Shown here piece by piece: positions 1 to 9,792 of a stretch of DNA of 64,000 nt (positions are counted from its first letter, which is position 1; the number at the start of each line of letters is the position of its first letter). The position numbers and the translations under genes are program-made. The notes under the pieces were generated by a model that saw nothing but the letters and a program-made list of their open reading frames with translations, did no database searches and was not told where the DNA came from. The DNA comes from Anisodus tanguticus (Eukaryota > Streptophyta > Magnoliopsida > Solanales > Solanaceae). The stretch lies in the NCBI GenBank assembly GCA_034509755.1, contig CM067555.1, forward strand, positions 23,448,142-23,512,141, read 5' to 3'.

Positions 1-87
1 ATATACAAGTAATTTTTTAATTATTTCTTTAGCTTTCAATTAAATACTATTATATAAAATTAAACATACTGAGTAAGTATTACTTTA

Positions 88-240
88 ACATAACAATAAC
101 AACAAAATATCTAGTGAAGTCCCACAACATAGAGTCTGTGGAGGTAGAGTGTACGCAGATTTTATCTTTACCTTGATAAGTAGAGAGGTTGTTTCCAAAA
201 GACTCTTGGCTCAAGACAAACCATAGGCACAGGCAAAGCA
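88..240 (-). repeat. Conserved 3' end of the RTE LINE
   Basis: On the minus strand this reads as a segment with CTGCGTACACTCTACC followed by GTGGGACTTCACTAG and a TTGTTGTTATTG-type tail. From general knowledge, closely related sequence is extremely common in Solanaceae, both at RTE LINE ends and in SINEs thought to borrow LINE machinery through a shared tail. It continues directly from the LINE 3' UTR, so I treat it as the LINE's own end, although a separately inserted SINE cannot be excluded. Confidence 0.65.
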
Positions 241-710
241 AGAGAAATGGTCAGATCCGGACAAAAAATTTAAAGTAGTATGAAAATGATAGTAACAAAA
301 GAGAATACGCCATGATAAAGCATTATGATAAAAGAAACAGTAACTAAAGCAGGTAAATAAGATAAATAAAGTACACGAAAGAACATACAGCAGCAGAAAT
401 CAAATGACAGGGGACTATAAATAATACTGTGTCTACCAGTATGATAGGATAAGCAGAGCTAAAATAACAACACTATAGCTACCAGTATGTAAGCGTAAGT
501 AAGACTACATTCAACTACCTACTACCCTTCTACCCTAATTCATGTCATCCACAACCCCCTATCTAAGGTCATGTCCTCAGTAAGTTGCACATGCGTCATA
601 TCCCGTCTTATCACATCTCCCAAATACTTCTTCGGCCTACCTCTACCCCTTTTGAACTCGTCCATAGCCAACCTCTCACATATCCGCACTGGGGCATTTG
701 TGCCTCTCCT

Positions 711-1007
711 CTACACATGTCTGAACCATCTCAACCTCGCTTCTTGCGTCTTATCCTCCACCGAGTCCACTCTCACTCTGTCCCGGATATCCTCATTTAT
801 AATCATATCCCTCCTTATATGCCCACACATCCATCTCAGCATCCTCAGCTTTGCAACTTTCATCTTTTGAATGTGCGAAGTCTTGACTCGCCAACACTCT
901 GCCCCATACAACATAATCGGTCTAACCACCACCCTATAGAACTTGTCTTTATGTTTTTGTGGTACCTTTTTATCGCATAAGACTTCAGATGTGATCCTCC
1001 ATTTCAT
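711..1007 (-). pseudogene. RTE LINE C-terminal domain
   Basis: This is an open stretch of 98 codons containing YRVVVRPIMLYGAECW, KMKVAKLRMLRWMCGH and EARLRWFRHV, the hallmark C-terminal region downstream of the RT in plant RTE LINEs. It follows the RT remnant in the expected order. The preceding linker (1013-1258) lies in another frame and is distorted by a GGGGGT expansion, so this piece is no longer joined to the RT in one frame. Confidence 0.85.
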
Positions 1008-1119
1008 CCACCCTACACCAATACGATGTGTGACATCGTCATCAATCTCTCCATTCTATTGGATAATAGACCCGAGATACTTGAAGCTTCCTTTCTTTGG
1101 AATGACCTAAGTACCAAGT

Positions 1120-1174
1120 CCCACCCCACCCCCACCCCCACCCCCACCCCCACCCCCACCCCCACCCTACCCCA
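1120..1174. repeat. (CCCCCA)n microsatellite inside the LINE
   Basis: About eight CCCCCA units run almost without interruption. The minus strand has matching runs of five G, a textbook G-quadruplex-capable pattern. In the LINE frame the tract encodes alternating Gly-Val where the family normally has a non-repetitive linker, so it arose by expansion after or during decay. Confidence 0.95.
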
Positions 1175-1304
1175 CCGCTCATGGTCGCTCCCGTTATTGA
1201 ACTTGCACTCCAAGTATTCTGTCTTGGTGCTACTCAGTCTGAACCCGTTAGACTCCACAGTCTGTCTCTAAACCTCCAACTTAGCGCTCACTCCGATGTG
1301 AGTT

Positions 1305-2429
1305 TCATCAATCAGGACTATGTCATATGCGAATAACATACACCATGGCACTTTCCATTGAATTTGTCGCGTCAGTCCATTAATTACCAAGACAAATAAG
1401 AATGGGCTAAGAGTTGATCCCTAGTGCAGCCCCATTATCACTCGAAAGTGCTCCAAGTCTCCTTATACTATTTGTACCCTGGTCTTGGCTCCATCATACA
1501 TCCTTTATCGCCCTAGTGTACGCCATATGTACACCTCAAACCTCCAAGCATCTCCATAGATATTCCTAAGGATTTTGTCGTATGCCTTCTCCAAGTCAAT
1601 GAAAACCATATGTAAGTCTCTCTTTCTCTCCCTATACTGCTCCACCAACCTCCTAATAAGACGAATAGCTTCTGTAGTCGAATGTCCTAACATGAATCCA
1701 AACTGGTTCTCGAAAATAGACACGCCTCTTCTCACCCTCATCTCTACGACCATTTTCCAAACTTTCATAGTGTGGCTTAGCAGCCTGATACCCCAATAGT
1801 TGTTGCAACTTTGGATGTCACATTTGTTCTTGTACAAAGGAATCATTGTACTCCACCCCCATCATTCGGGCATTTTTGTTGTCTTAAAAATGACATTAAA
1901 TAACTCAGTCAGCCACTCCAAACATGCCCTTCCTGCACTTTTCAAAATTTAACTAGAATCTCATCAGGCCCGATCGCTCGTCCCCTGCGCATCTTGCGAA
2001 CCGCGCCCTTAACCTCCTCAACCTTAATACTTCTACAATATCCAAAATTCTGGTACCTTCTGGATTGCTCCAGATCTCCCAGCACAATGTCTTTATCTCC
2101 TTCTTCGTTCAAGAGTTTATGAAAGTAAGACTGTCACCTCTGTCTAATACGTACGTCCTCCATCAGTACTTTGTCGTCCTCGTCCTTGATGCACCTCACG
2201 TGATCTAAGTCATGGGTCCTCCTCTCCCTCTCCTTGGCTAGTTTGTACTTCTTATCCCTGCATTTTCCTCTAATTCCACATACATATGTTCAAAAGCCAC
2301 CGTTTTCACTACCGTAACCGCTAGCTTTGCCTCATTCCTCGCCATCTTATATAATTCCCTATTCGTCCACTTCTCCATCTCATCATTGCTTTCTACCAAT
2401 GTCGTATACACCACTTTCTTTGCTTCCAT
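1305..2429 (-). pseudogene. RTE LINE reverse transcriptase remnant
   Basis: The clearest piece is 1505-1846, with MIPLYKNKCDIQSCNNYWGI, ENQFGFMLGHSTTEAI and MVFIDLEKAYDKI. These are the RT fingers/palm motifs, including the conserved GF...G.ST and the first catalytic Asp (FIDLEKAYD). The N-terminal extension is at 2238-2429. The second catalytic box, normally [FY]ADD, reads as FAYD near 1320-1335, so one catalytic Asp is lost. Stops and shifts separate the pieces. In life this enzyme would copy the element's RNA at a nicked chromosomal target. This copy cannot. Confidence 0.82.
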
Positions 2430-2512
2430 CTTCTCTTGAATTTTACCATTCCATCACCAGTCTCATCGATGCCCACCACGACTACCCCGCGAAACCCCTA
2501 ACACTTCTGTAG

Positions 2513-3335
2513 CTACCTTCTGAATGTAATTGTCTGTCCTATCCCACATACCGGTCGCATCCCCACTACTCCCCCAAGCCCCTTAGCTATCAACCTCTCC
2601 CCCATCTCATTTGCACTAGCCATGGTCAAACTCTCCCATTTGATTCTTAACTTGTCATCCACAACCTCCATCTTCTTCTCCATCTTGATCTCCACATCCA
2701 CCACCAAAAGCTTATGTCGGGTTGTAAGATACTCACTCGGAATAACCTTGAAGTCTCTACAAATACCTTTGTCAACCTTCCTAAGGAGCAAAAAGTCTAT
2801 CTGAGTCTTAGCCACCGAACTACGGAAAGTCACCAAGTGCTCCTCCTTCTTCATGAACCTCGAATTGGCTATCACCATCCCAAAAGCTTTAGCGAACTCC
2901 AAAAGTGAGACGCCTCCCCCGTTCTTGTCCCCGAGGCCAAAGCCTCCATGCACGTCGTCATAACCCCCGGAATTAACCCGATATGTCCATTGAAATCCCT
3001 TATACAAATAGCTTTTCAGTGGGTGGTATACCTCCCACCACCTCGTCAAAATCCTCCCAGAAGCGCATCTTCTCCTCCTCCTCTTCCAAGCCCGCCTGCG
3101 GCACGTAAGCACTAATGATGTTCATAGTGAATCCTTCAACTACCAACTTAATCACCATCATCCTGTCATTTATCCTCTTAACCTCTACCACATAATCTCT
3201 TAGCTCGTTGTCTACCAAAATGTCTACCCCATTCCTATACATCGACCTACACGAGAACCATAACTTATATCCGTTCACATACTTAGTATATTTCTTTAAC
3301 ATAAAAGAAACCTTAATCACGGAGTCATTTTCCAT
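2513..3335 (-). pseudogene. RTE LINE apurinic-like endonuclease remnant
   Basis: Two overlapping frames carry the domain. 3335-3000 has GYKLWFSCR and MNIISAYVPQAGLEEE. 3112-2513 has SGGYDDVHGGFGLGDKN, REEHLVTF-like sequence, QIDFLLLRK and TTRHKLLVVDV. The QIDFLLLR motif and the final H...D pair are typical of the exonuclease-endonuclease-phosphatase fold used for target-primed reverse transcription. A single-base loss near 3005 splits the GDFNGHIG box between frames. The domain is recognisable but broken. Confidence 0.82.
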
Positions 3336-3638
3336 AAACTTCTTTACATGAGAAGAAATTCAGAAAACAAAAAGGGACAAAGAAATTCAAACTAAGCTAA
3401 GAGGATCTAATGTCCGGAAGGGAAATTTTCTTGAAATGCTTGCTAAACATATCTGTTTGATCTTTGATGCGTTTATCAAAAAAGCTTTTTAATAGAATAG
3501 TAGGTTAACTCTCTTTTCAAAAAAGCTAAGAGGTTAACTCTCTTTTCAAACAAACGAATTTTCAAAAAGATAAAAATAGTAAGCATAAGTTATTTTTATT
3601 AAAAATAATTAAATATTACTAGTATATTTCTTTTTTTT
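3336..3638. other. AT-rich flank, no gene
   Basis: I see no coding potential here. A short direct duplication around GAGGTTAACTCTCTTTTCAAA lies at about 3500-3552. Confidence 0.6.
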
Positions 3639-3895
3639 ACTATTCTTTCTGTTTTAAAATGATTGTCTGATTTTGATTTAGCATAAAATTTAAGAAAGTA
3701 AAAAAACATTTTAACCTTATGATCTTAAATTAAAGATATGTAGAATGTATCAAAACGACATTTACTATGGTGGTCTTAAACATGTTACGTGAAAAATAGA
3801 AATTAAAAAATTGTTATAAAATGAAAGAAATATTCATTTCGAAACGAATCAAAAAGAAAAGAAAGATAAATATTTTAAAAATGATTAGACTAGTA
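3639..3895. mobile_element. Stowaway-like MITE 1
   Basis: The element begins TACTATTCTTTCTGTTTTAAAATG and ends with degraded complementary sequence (CGAAACGAATCAAAAAG...). The interior, including TTTAAGAAAGTAAAAAA, TAAATTAAAGATATGTAGAATG and GTCTTAAACATGTTACGTG, is the typical body of Solanaceae Stowaway MITEs, whose consensus termini read CTCCCTCCGTTTCAAAATG. It has no coding capacity and would have been moved in trans by Tc1/mariner transposase. Confidence 0.75.
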
Positions 3896-4034
3896 TATTA
3901 CTATATTTCTTAAAAACACTTCCTTTGAAGATATTTCTGGAAATTGGTCAACCAGCGTCCTAGCAACTACTACATGCTCAGAAGTCAGAAGTTTCCTGAG
4001 AATGAGTGACATTTCTTTCTAGGATTAATTTATA

Positions 4035-4271
4035 TACTTTCTGTTCTAATTTAAATGTTTAATTTTTTTTGTCCGTTATAAAACATTTTTTTTATATTTA
4101 ATAAGTTGATAATTTAAATATTTTATATGATAAGTTTAAAATAATAAAATTTAAAAAATATTTTAATAATTACATACATATTTAATTTAGAATTATAAGA
4201 TTTAAAAGTTTTATTTTATTTCTTAAATTTTATATCAAATCAAACTAAGATATTTAAAATGAAAGAGAGAG
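4035..4271. mobile_element. Stowaway-like MITE 2 (degenerate)
   Basis: The left end TACTTTCTGTTCTAATTTAAATG and right end AAGATATTTAAAATGAAAGAG are imperfect inverted repeats of each other. The AT-rich body resembles that of the next element. The ends are eroded, so the boundaries are approximate. Confidence 0.6.
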
Positions 4272-4278
4272 AGTTTTA

Positions 4279-4497
4279 TATACTATTTTCGTCTCAATTT
4301 AAATGTCTTATTTTTTTTTTTAGTTTATTCCAAAAAGAGTATTTTTCTATATTTAGTAAGTTTTAACAAGTGTAAGATCACAAGATTTAAGGACACAACA
4401 AATTTTTAATTAAAGACCATAAAATTTAATTTTTATTTTTATTTTTTAAATATCATACATAATTAAATTAAGATATTTAAATTGAGACGGAGTGATT
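4279..4497. mobile_element. Stowaway-like MITE 3
   Basis: The left terminus TTTCGTCTCAATTTAAATGTC and the right terminus AAGATATTTAAATTGAGACGG are clear inverted repeats of about 20 bp. The size (about 220 bp) and the TCTCAATTTAAAT end are typical of the family. It lies eight bases from MITE 2. Confidence 0.75.
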
Positions 4498-5049
4498 ACT
4501 AATTGTGTTAAAAGTTGTGCCTTCTTTTAAAATTTCCTTTCCATGTACATTACCACTTTGGTCCAGCTTTTGTGTGTCAGTCTTGAGAGTAGTCCTCTGT
4601 TTTGTTTTGGCCAGCAGAAAACAACAATAGTATTATATTATGTTTAAGTTATCTACATTGATTGATATTACTATAAAAAATTCACACAATCAATATACCT
4701 TAATACGTTAGTAACTGGTTAGTTAATATTGTATCGTTTGATATTTATTACAGAAATTTACCTATAATTACTTTATATGATAATATTTTTACATTATCTA
4801 TTTATAAAAATAAACTCTTAGGGGTTGTTTGGCACCATAGATCAGGAAAATAATTTCAAATAAAGTGAGATTATTTTATCGGGTTGGAATTTTCAGTTTT
4901 AGGATAAGTAATCCTGATTTATTTTATATCATAATCTTGGTGTTATTTTATATCATATTTAATTTAGGTTAACAATATTAATATTAGCTAATCCCTGAAT
5001 AAAATAATAAAATGACAAAAATATACTCCTTACAAAGCTCTTTTGTGAA
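4498..5049. other. AT-rich intergenic sequence, no gene
   Basis: No coding signal was found. TAGGGGTTGTTTGGCACC at about 4818 resembles a MITE terminus, but I could not pair it with a second end. Confidence 0.5.
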
Positions 5050-5054
5050 GTCTT

Positions 5055-5266
5055 TGAAAGAATGAAGGAACTCAATTGGTCAAATTGATGATTCTTTACA
5101 ATATATATACTGATATACATGTGTTATTTTAGGCTATAAATCAAAGGAAGATAATATCTAGTATTATTCTAATCTACAAGATAATACATGATATGATTCT
5201 GATTGTAATTGATGCATAGAATCGAAATCATATATTCTAGGATATACAAAATATATGATTCTATCA
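5055..5266 (-). repeat. 3' LTR of copia 1
   Basis: It starts TGAAAGAATGAAGG and ends GATTCTATCA on the + strand. It matches 7259-7467 along nearly its whole length apart from small indels. Confidence 0.85.
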
Positions 5267-6118
5267 CGCCTCAGCAGTCGAAACGGGAGGTTCTCGTACG
5301 TTAAGACTGTCCATGAAATCTTGAAACAGCACTAACGGAAGACCTTTTGTGAAGATATCTGCTATTTGATGGCGCGAAGGGACATGTAGAACACGGACTT
5401 GTCCTCGAGCAACCTTTTCACGAACAAAATGAATGTCCAATTTCGATGTGCTTAGTGCGTTGATGTTGAACTGGATTTCCCGAGAGGTATATGACACTAA
5501 CATTATCACATTAGACCGATGTAGTTTTATGGATGAGGCAATGCAATTCCAGGAGAGGGTTGCGTAACCAGCATGATTCAAAGACCACATTGGCGACGCC
5601 GCAATATTCAGCTTCGACGCTCGAGCGAGACAGTGTGGGCTGGCGTTTGGACGACCAGGAGAGCAGATTATCACCAAGATATACACAATACCGGAAGTGG
5701 ACCTTCTGGTATCTGGGCATCCACCACAATCTGCATATGTGTATGAAATCAAGGATGTAGTTGGATAAGGATAAAGATGCCGTCCGTGATGAAGTGTGCC
5801 CTGAATGTAGCAGAGAATTCACCGAAGAGCATACATATGATCAACCATCGGATTGTGCATAAACATGCAGATCTGTTGTACCGCATAAGAGATGTCATGC
5901 CTCATAAATGTGAGATATTGTAGAGCTCCTGCAAGGTTGCGGTAGTGAGAAGGGTCTTCATAAGGAGTGCTTGACGTAGCGCTAAGCTTTGGTTTGGTGT
6001 TAACCGGAGTGGGACAAGATTTGCAAGATGACATGCTAGCACGATCAATAATTTCTTCTACATACTTTTTCTGGGATAGAAATAAACCATATGCATGACG
6101 AGTGACTGCAATACCCAA
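5264..6118 (-). pseudogene. copia 1 pol remnant (RT thumb and RNase H)
   Basis: Reading from 6118 down, the first piece has GIAVTRHAYGLFLSQKKYVEE and YRNLAGALQYLTFMRHDISY, the conserved end of copia RT. The next pieces, in shifted frames, carry CGGCPDTRRSTSG, LSWSSKRQPTLSRSSVEAEY and DIHFVREKVARGQVRVLHVP...DIFTKGLP, the RNase H domain and C-terminus of the polyprotein. The usual D-A-D-W box reads YADC, so an active-site Asp is changed. At least two frame changes occur. The stop lies almost against the 3' LTR, as expected for this group. Confidence 0.85.
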
Positions 6119-6127
6119 GAAGTAGCT

Positions 6128-6310
6128 CTAAGGGTGGGCAAAAAACCAAGAGAACAGAAAAAACAAAACCGAACTAAATTTTGGTTCGGTTTTTTCTCGG
6201 TTTTTTTATAAATATTTGAAAAACCGAACCGAATTAGGATTTAGTGATTCGATTTAGTTTTTTAATTTTGGATACGAACCGAACCAAAAAAATTGAATTA
6301 AATATATAAT
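6128..6310. mobile_element. GGTTCGG-rich palindromic insertion (hAT-MITE-like)
   Basis: It starts AAGGGTGGGCAAAAAACC and contains repeated inverted CGGTTCGG/CCGAACC motifs (for example CCGAACTAAATTTTGGTTCGG). From general knowledge this resembles the GGGTGGGC...CGGTTTTTCGGTT repeats of plant hAT-type non-autonomous elements. It abuts the truncated copia pol. The right end was not found. Confidence 0.5.
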
Positions 6311-7240
6311 TATTCTTATTTTTTATTTTAGGCTACTACTATCTCTTGAATCATAGCAATTGAAGCCAATCTATGAAGCTTTTATGGAAGTCGAATGCGG
6401 CATGAACTTGATTAACATATCACGTAAGCATTGACATAAAATGTAGGGAGAGAAAGTAGTTGTAAATTGGTGACTTTAAATGGTCATAACTCTGCGCTCG
6501 GATGTCCGTTTTACCCAATTATTTTTTAAATTTGGGTAGTTTTTCGAGACGGGGCCGGCCGCAACCAATTTTTATGAAAACGTCTGTTTTCCCAATCAAT
6601 TTGTGGTTTCCCCCAAATCGATTTCTAATTTTCTTTTTCTTTAGTAAACATTTCACGATACACAATTGATTTCAACGTCGAAATTTCATGGTAGTGTAGG
6701 TGTGAATGTCAATTTCAGTTTTGGAAATTCAATTTTTTTTAAAATAAAAAATTCCTCGACCCAACCCGGCCCACTAGAAAAAAATGATATAATTACATAC
6801 GTTCGACGATATAAACCGAACATATTGTTTTTTTATAAAAAAAGTATTCGTTTTTTTTTTAAAAAAATGATTTTTATTCGGAGGGATGATGTGGGCAAGA
6901 ACGTTGTGCACTTTTGCGTGGACTTTGAAAAGTGCTGCCCAATAATGATATTGACTAGAATCATTATCCAATGTAATTGGAATGATTTGTCTAAAATTAG
7001 TTATAGCTAACACTGGATGAAATTTTTGGTTTTCCGACATGGCAATGTGTAAGGTTTTGGTAAGAAGAAGAACAAAGAAGGGTCATGAAACAGGGGTGTG
7101 TTTGACGAACAGTGGAAATTTTCTGTTTGAGGCAGAAAACAGAAAGTAATTTTGCAAGCTAAAATAGAGAATTATTTCTGATGAACAGAGGCAGGCCGGA
7201 AGAGTTTGGTTGAGACCAATATGAGTTGCAGCGGAAGAGG
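6311..7240. other. Unassigned sequence inside copia 1
   Basis: This replaces the 5' half of the copia interior. A segment near 6480-6600 (AACTCTGCGCTCGGATGTCCG, then GAGACGGGGCCGGCCGC) looks like repeated DNA but I cannot name it. Long A and T runs fill 6730-6870. The open frames on both strands here have low-complexity composition and no family resemblance. Confidence 0.45.
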
Positions 7241-7258
7241 GATCTTAGTCTGATACCA
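7241..7258 (-). promoter_or_regulatory. Primer-binding site of copia 1
   Basis: The minus strand reads TGGTATCAGACTAAGATC immediately inside the 5' LTR. The first 10 bases match the 3' end of initiator Met tRNA, the usual primer for plant copia elements. Confidence 0.85.
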
Positions 7259-7467
7259 TGAAAGAATGAAGGAACTGAATTGGTCAGTTTTCATTGATGA
7301 TTCTTTACAATATATATATTGATATACATGTGTTATCTATTAGGCTATAAATCAAAGGAAGATAATACCTAAAATCTATTCTAATCTACAAGATAATACA
7401 TGATATGATTCTGATTGTCTATGATATGATTCTGATTATAATTGATGCATAATATATGATTCTATCT
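7259..7467 (-). repeat. 5' LTR of copia 1
   Basis: It begins TGAAAGAATGAAGGAACTG and is the partner of 5055-5266. It carries a small internal duplication (ATGATATGATTCTGATT twice, about 7410-7440) absent from the other LTR. The terminal CA has mutated to CT. Confidence 0.85.
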
Positions 7468-7744
7468 GTCTTTTAAGAAGATAAAGATTAAAACTTGAAA
7501 TAAAGTTTATTCAAATTTAATTAAATAAACATTCAACATATGCTTTAAATTATACATCCAATATCTTATTTTAAATTTATTAAACCAAGAAATATCAGTA
7601 TTAAGTAGGCGTTTGAACATAGAGTTGGTTAGTATTCATATATTAGTCAAGTTCGGGACGTCGGCATTGAAGGAAGTTTCCCATAGATGGCCTGACTTGA
7701 CTAGAATTATGGAGAATTTCACAGCTTCACTGAAGATCACTAAA

Positions 7745-8170
7745 GTTTTATAGAAGTTGCCTCCTGAAAATTAATTAAAGTGCAATATAGATTTAGTGTC
7801 CAGAGAAAACTCAGGGTGGAGCTCCTATGCATAATGTTTCAGGAATTCAATAGGTGATTTGGTTTATCCTTAACCAAGAAGATCAAGGAGGGGACAAATA
7901 ATGAAGCAGAGTCAGTGACTATTTTAGAGGCTGTCAGCTATTGTGTTGCAAGCTATGTCGTGAATTTATTTTTAAAGAAATAGACTCTTTGCTCTTGAAA
8001 AATATCATTGGTGGAACGTGGAAGTCACCTTGGATAGTAAGTAGTTGACGCAATGGACAAGATATTAGCCATTTTGAAAAATATTAATATCCAAATGTTG
8101 CATATAATGAGAAAAAAAATAGGCTCGCAGATTATTTATAGGAAACTTTTTGACTTTGTAAGTACTTTTG
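7745..8170 (+). pseudogene. LINE RNase H (RVT_3-type) remnant
   Basis: With stops and shifts ignored, conceptual translation gives, in order, pieces matching the RNase H tail of plant L1 LINEs: LKCNIDLVSRENSGWSS, RNSIGDLVYP, TNNEAESVTILEAVSYCV, an L...DSLLLKNIIGGTWKSPW block and a final NRLADYL (normally EGNxxADxLAN). This matches the domain at 27043-27531 in the large LINE, but on the opposite strand and from a different copy. Active-site residues are mostly degraded. No RT was found upstream, so this is an isolated 3' fragment, common for 5'-truncated LINE insertions. Confidence 0.62.
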
Positions 8171-8240
8171 ACATAGGTTATTTGTTTAGATGCATAGCTC
8201 AGAGGTGTTTTCTTTGGGTACACATATGATGGAAAGTCTT

Positions 8241-8755
8241 TGTTTATAATATAATCAAATATTAAAAGTGTATTCTATTTTAAAAGTTTAAATTTTTAGA
8301 TCAGATAGTCACACACGTCAACATGATATCAGAACCAGGCACATCAAATTCTTTGTTCATCGATGTTGGGCACCCAAATCATATTATCCACGCTCTAGTT
8401 AATAAGGTCTGGGCGTGCAGGGAGTGTTAAGAGTCTCATATCGGATATGGAATGAGAACATGAATTTCTTATATGGACTTGGACAATCCTCACCCTACAA
8501 GCTAGCTTTTGGGGTTGCGTTAGACCCAAGATCCATTCTTTATATGGTATCAAAGCAGGCCAAAGGTCCTGGGATCGAACCTCACCGCCACCCATTTTCA
8601 AAAAAGATTTTTCACGTGTTTGGACCATGAAAAAAATTAGGTCAACACGTGAGAGGGCGTGTTGAGAATATAATCAAATATTAAAATTGTGTTCGATCTA
8701 AAAGCTTAAGCTTTTAGAACAGATGGTCACACACGTCACACACGTCACACACGTC
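8241..8755 (+). mobile_element. TRIM (miniature LTR retrotransposon)
   Basis: Two short direct repeats (8241-8323 and 8660-8755) share AATATAATCAAATATTAAAA...TTTTAGA.CAGAT.GTCACACACGTCAA. Directly after the first is TGATATCAGAACCAGGC, a one-mismatch Met-tRNA primer site. Directly before the second is GTGAGAGGGCG, a purine tract. That is the complete cis apparatus of an LTR element in about 515 bp with no protein-coding capacity. The interior includes TGGTATCAAAGCAGGCC at 8548, a second primer-site-like match. Confidence 0.82.
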
Positions 8756-8781
8756 AATGTTTGATTATATTCTCAACAGTC
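8756..8781 (-). repeat. Inverted copy of the TRIM LTR start
   Basis: TGTTTGATTATATTCTCAACAG is the reverse complement of the LTR beginning at 8660 (TGTTGAGAATATAATCAAA). It forms a stem of about 20 bp around the second LTR. The CACACGT repeat just before it is triplicated. Confidence 0.75.
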
Positions 8782-8859
8782 CTGTTTCTTTTCCTAAGAG
8801 GACCAGTTGGATAGTTGGGCCTCGTTTTGTATAGCTGCACTGGTGATTAACACAGATCT

Positions 8860-9782
8860 TGTGGGATACAACAATTGCAAAGAACGATAAGTAAATAAAT
8901 ATTATAATTGCTAGAAACGATAATCTAAAGATTACAATAAAACTGGAAATTAAGAATGAAACAACCTCCTTGTGTGATTTGCTGAGTCGAGTGATGGCAC
9001 TCTGTCTTTAAGACAAGATTGCCCCGTATATCTCCTTTTACGTTGTCGGGCAATAGTCTCCCAAGATACAACAACTTAATAATTGAACAAAGGAAACTCA
9101 AGTGTTACTCTTGAAGAACTTTGAGTGTAATAGACTTGCTAGAGAGGAAGAAGATGAAATTAGAAATTCTGTAGATATTTCTAAGTGTAGTGTTGAACAA
9201 TTGAGCCAAATGCCTCAATTTATAGTGTAAGGAGATGACTCCTTAACTAGCCAACTAATGGCCTTTAATAGACATGTAATGTCACTTATTGAGAGGGGTT
9301 ACATTCAGCCAAATAATGGCTGAATTCATGTGCTAAGTAATGGAGATTCAATGCTCCAAAATCAGCCCAAAGGTCAGAACTTTCCAACTTCCCGTCGCAG
9401 CATTCTGCCTCCGAAGCGCCGCGACTCTGTGAATTAGCGCCGCAGCTCCTAGTAACTAAAGATCCAATTAGCGCCGCAGCGCTCCGACGCCTCGGCCCTT
9501 CGAGCTCCGCGGCGATTTTCGACATGTTTCATCTTACACTTCGTACACTTCTTCCTTCGTTTACCAACGTGGAATACTTTGTCATTTGGAAAATTACCGT
9601 CCATCGTTCTATGTCTCAAACGTATTACATACGTACCAATATCTCTTTCACTAATAAAATTTGCGATACTTGGCAATACGTGTGCACATGTGTGGAAACG
9701 ACGTTTTCGACGTACGGGGCCCTAATTGTTTGAGTAATAAATAATGGGATATACTTAATTCCACATTAGTAAATTTCCAACA
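8860..9782 (-). repeat. 3' LTR of copia 2
   Basis: 923 bp. It carries a GC-rich block near 9390-9520 (repeated GCCGC and GCGCCGC) that is about 40 bp shorter than in the other LTR. Confidence 0.9.
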
Positions 9783-9792
9783 ATCCCCTCTT
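9783..9792 (-). other. Polypurine tract of copia 2
   Basis: The minus strand reads AAGAGGGGAT directly before the 3' LTR (TGTTGG...), the site where plus-strand DNA synthesis would be primed. A matching tract, ATAGAGGGGAT, precedes the LTR of copia 3 at 18082-18092. Confidence 0.8.

Larger units (their letters stand above)
88..3300 (-). mobile_element. RTE-clade non-LTR retrotransposon (LINE), 5'-truncated and decayed
   Basis: Read on the minus strand, the order is endonuclease (about 3300-2513), reverse transcriptase (about 2430-1305), a C-terminal domain (1258-711), a 3' UTR, and a short TTG/TTA-rich tail near 88-108. RTE elements have one endonuclease-RT ORF of about this size and end in a short microsatellite rather than a long poly(A). 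The translated pieces resemble plant RTE proteins, for example GYKLWFSCR in the endonuclease and YRVVVRPIMLYGAECW near the C-terminus. The first 14 or so residues of the most upstream piece do not look like LINE protein, so the copy is probably 5'-truncated near 3300. Frameshifts and stops throughout make it inactive. Confidence 0.88.
5055..7467 (-). mobile_element. Ty1/copia retrotransposon 1, internally deleted
   Basis: Two direct repeats of about 210 bp, starting TGAAAGAATGAAGGAACT, bound the unit. The 5-bp sequence GTCTT flanks both sides (5050-5054 and 7468-7472), a perfect target duplication. Inside the right LTR, on the minus strand, TGGTATCAGAC forms a Met-tRNA primer site, which fixes the orientation. 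Only the 3' part of pol (end of RT and RNase H) survives. Gag, protease and integrase are gone and unrelated DNA occupies 6128-7240. Confidence 0.88.

Noticed and set aside
6666..7040. 114-codon open frame inside copia 1
   Set aside because: Rich in Phe/Lys from A and T runs, with an equal-length shadow on the other strand and no family resemblance.
8548..8565. TGGTATCAAAGCAGGCC as the primer site of a separate element
   Set aside because: No LTR end lies directly before it. The better-placed site at 8324 follows the TRIM LTR.
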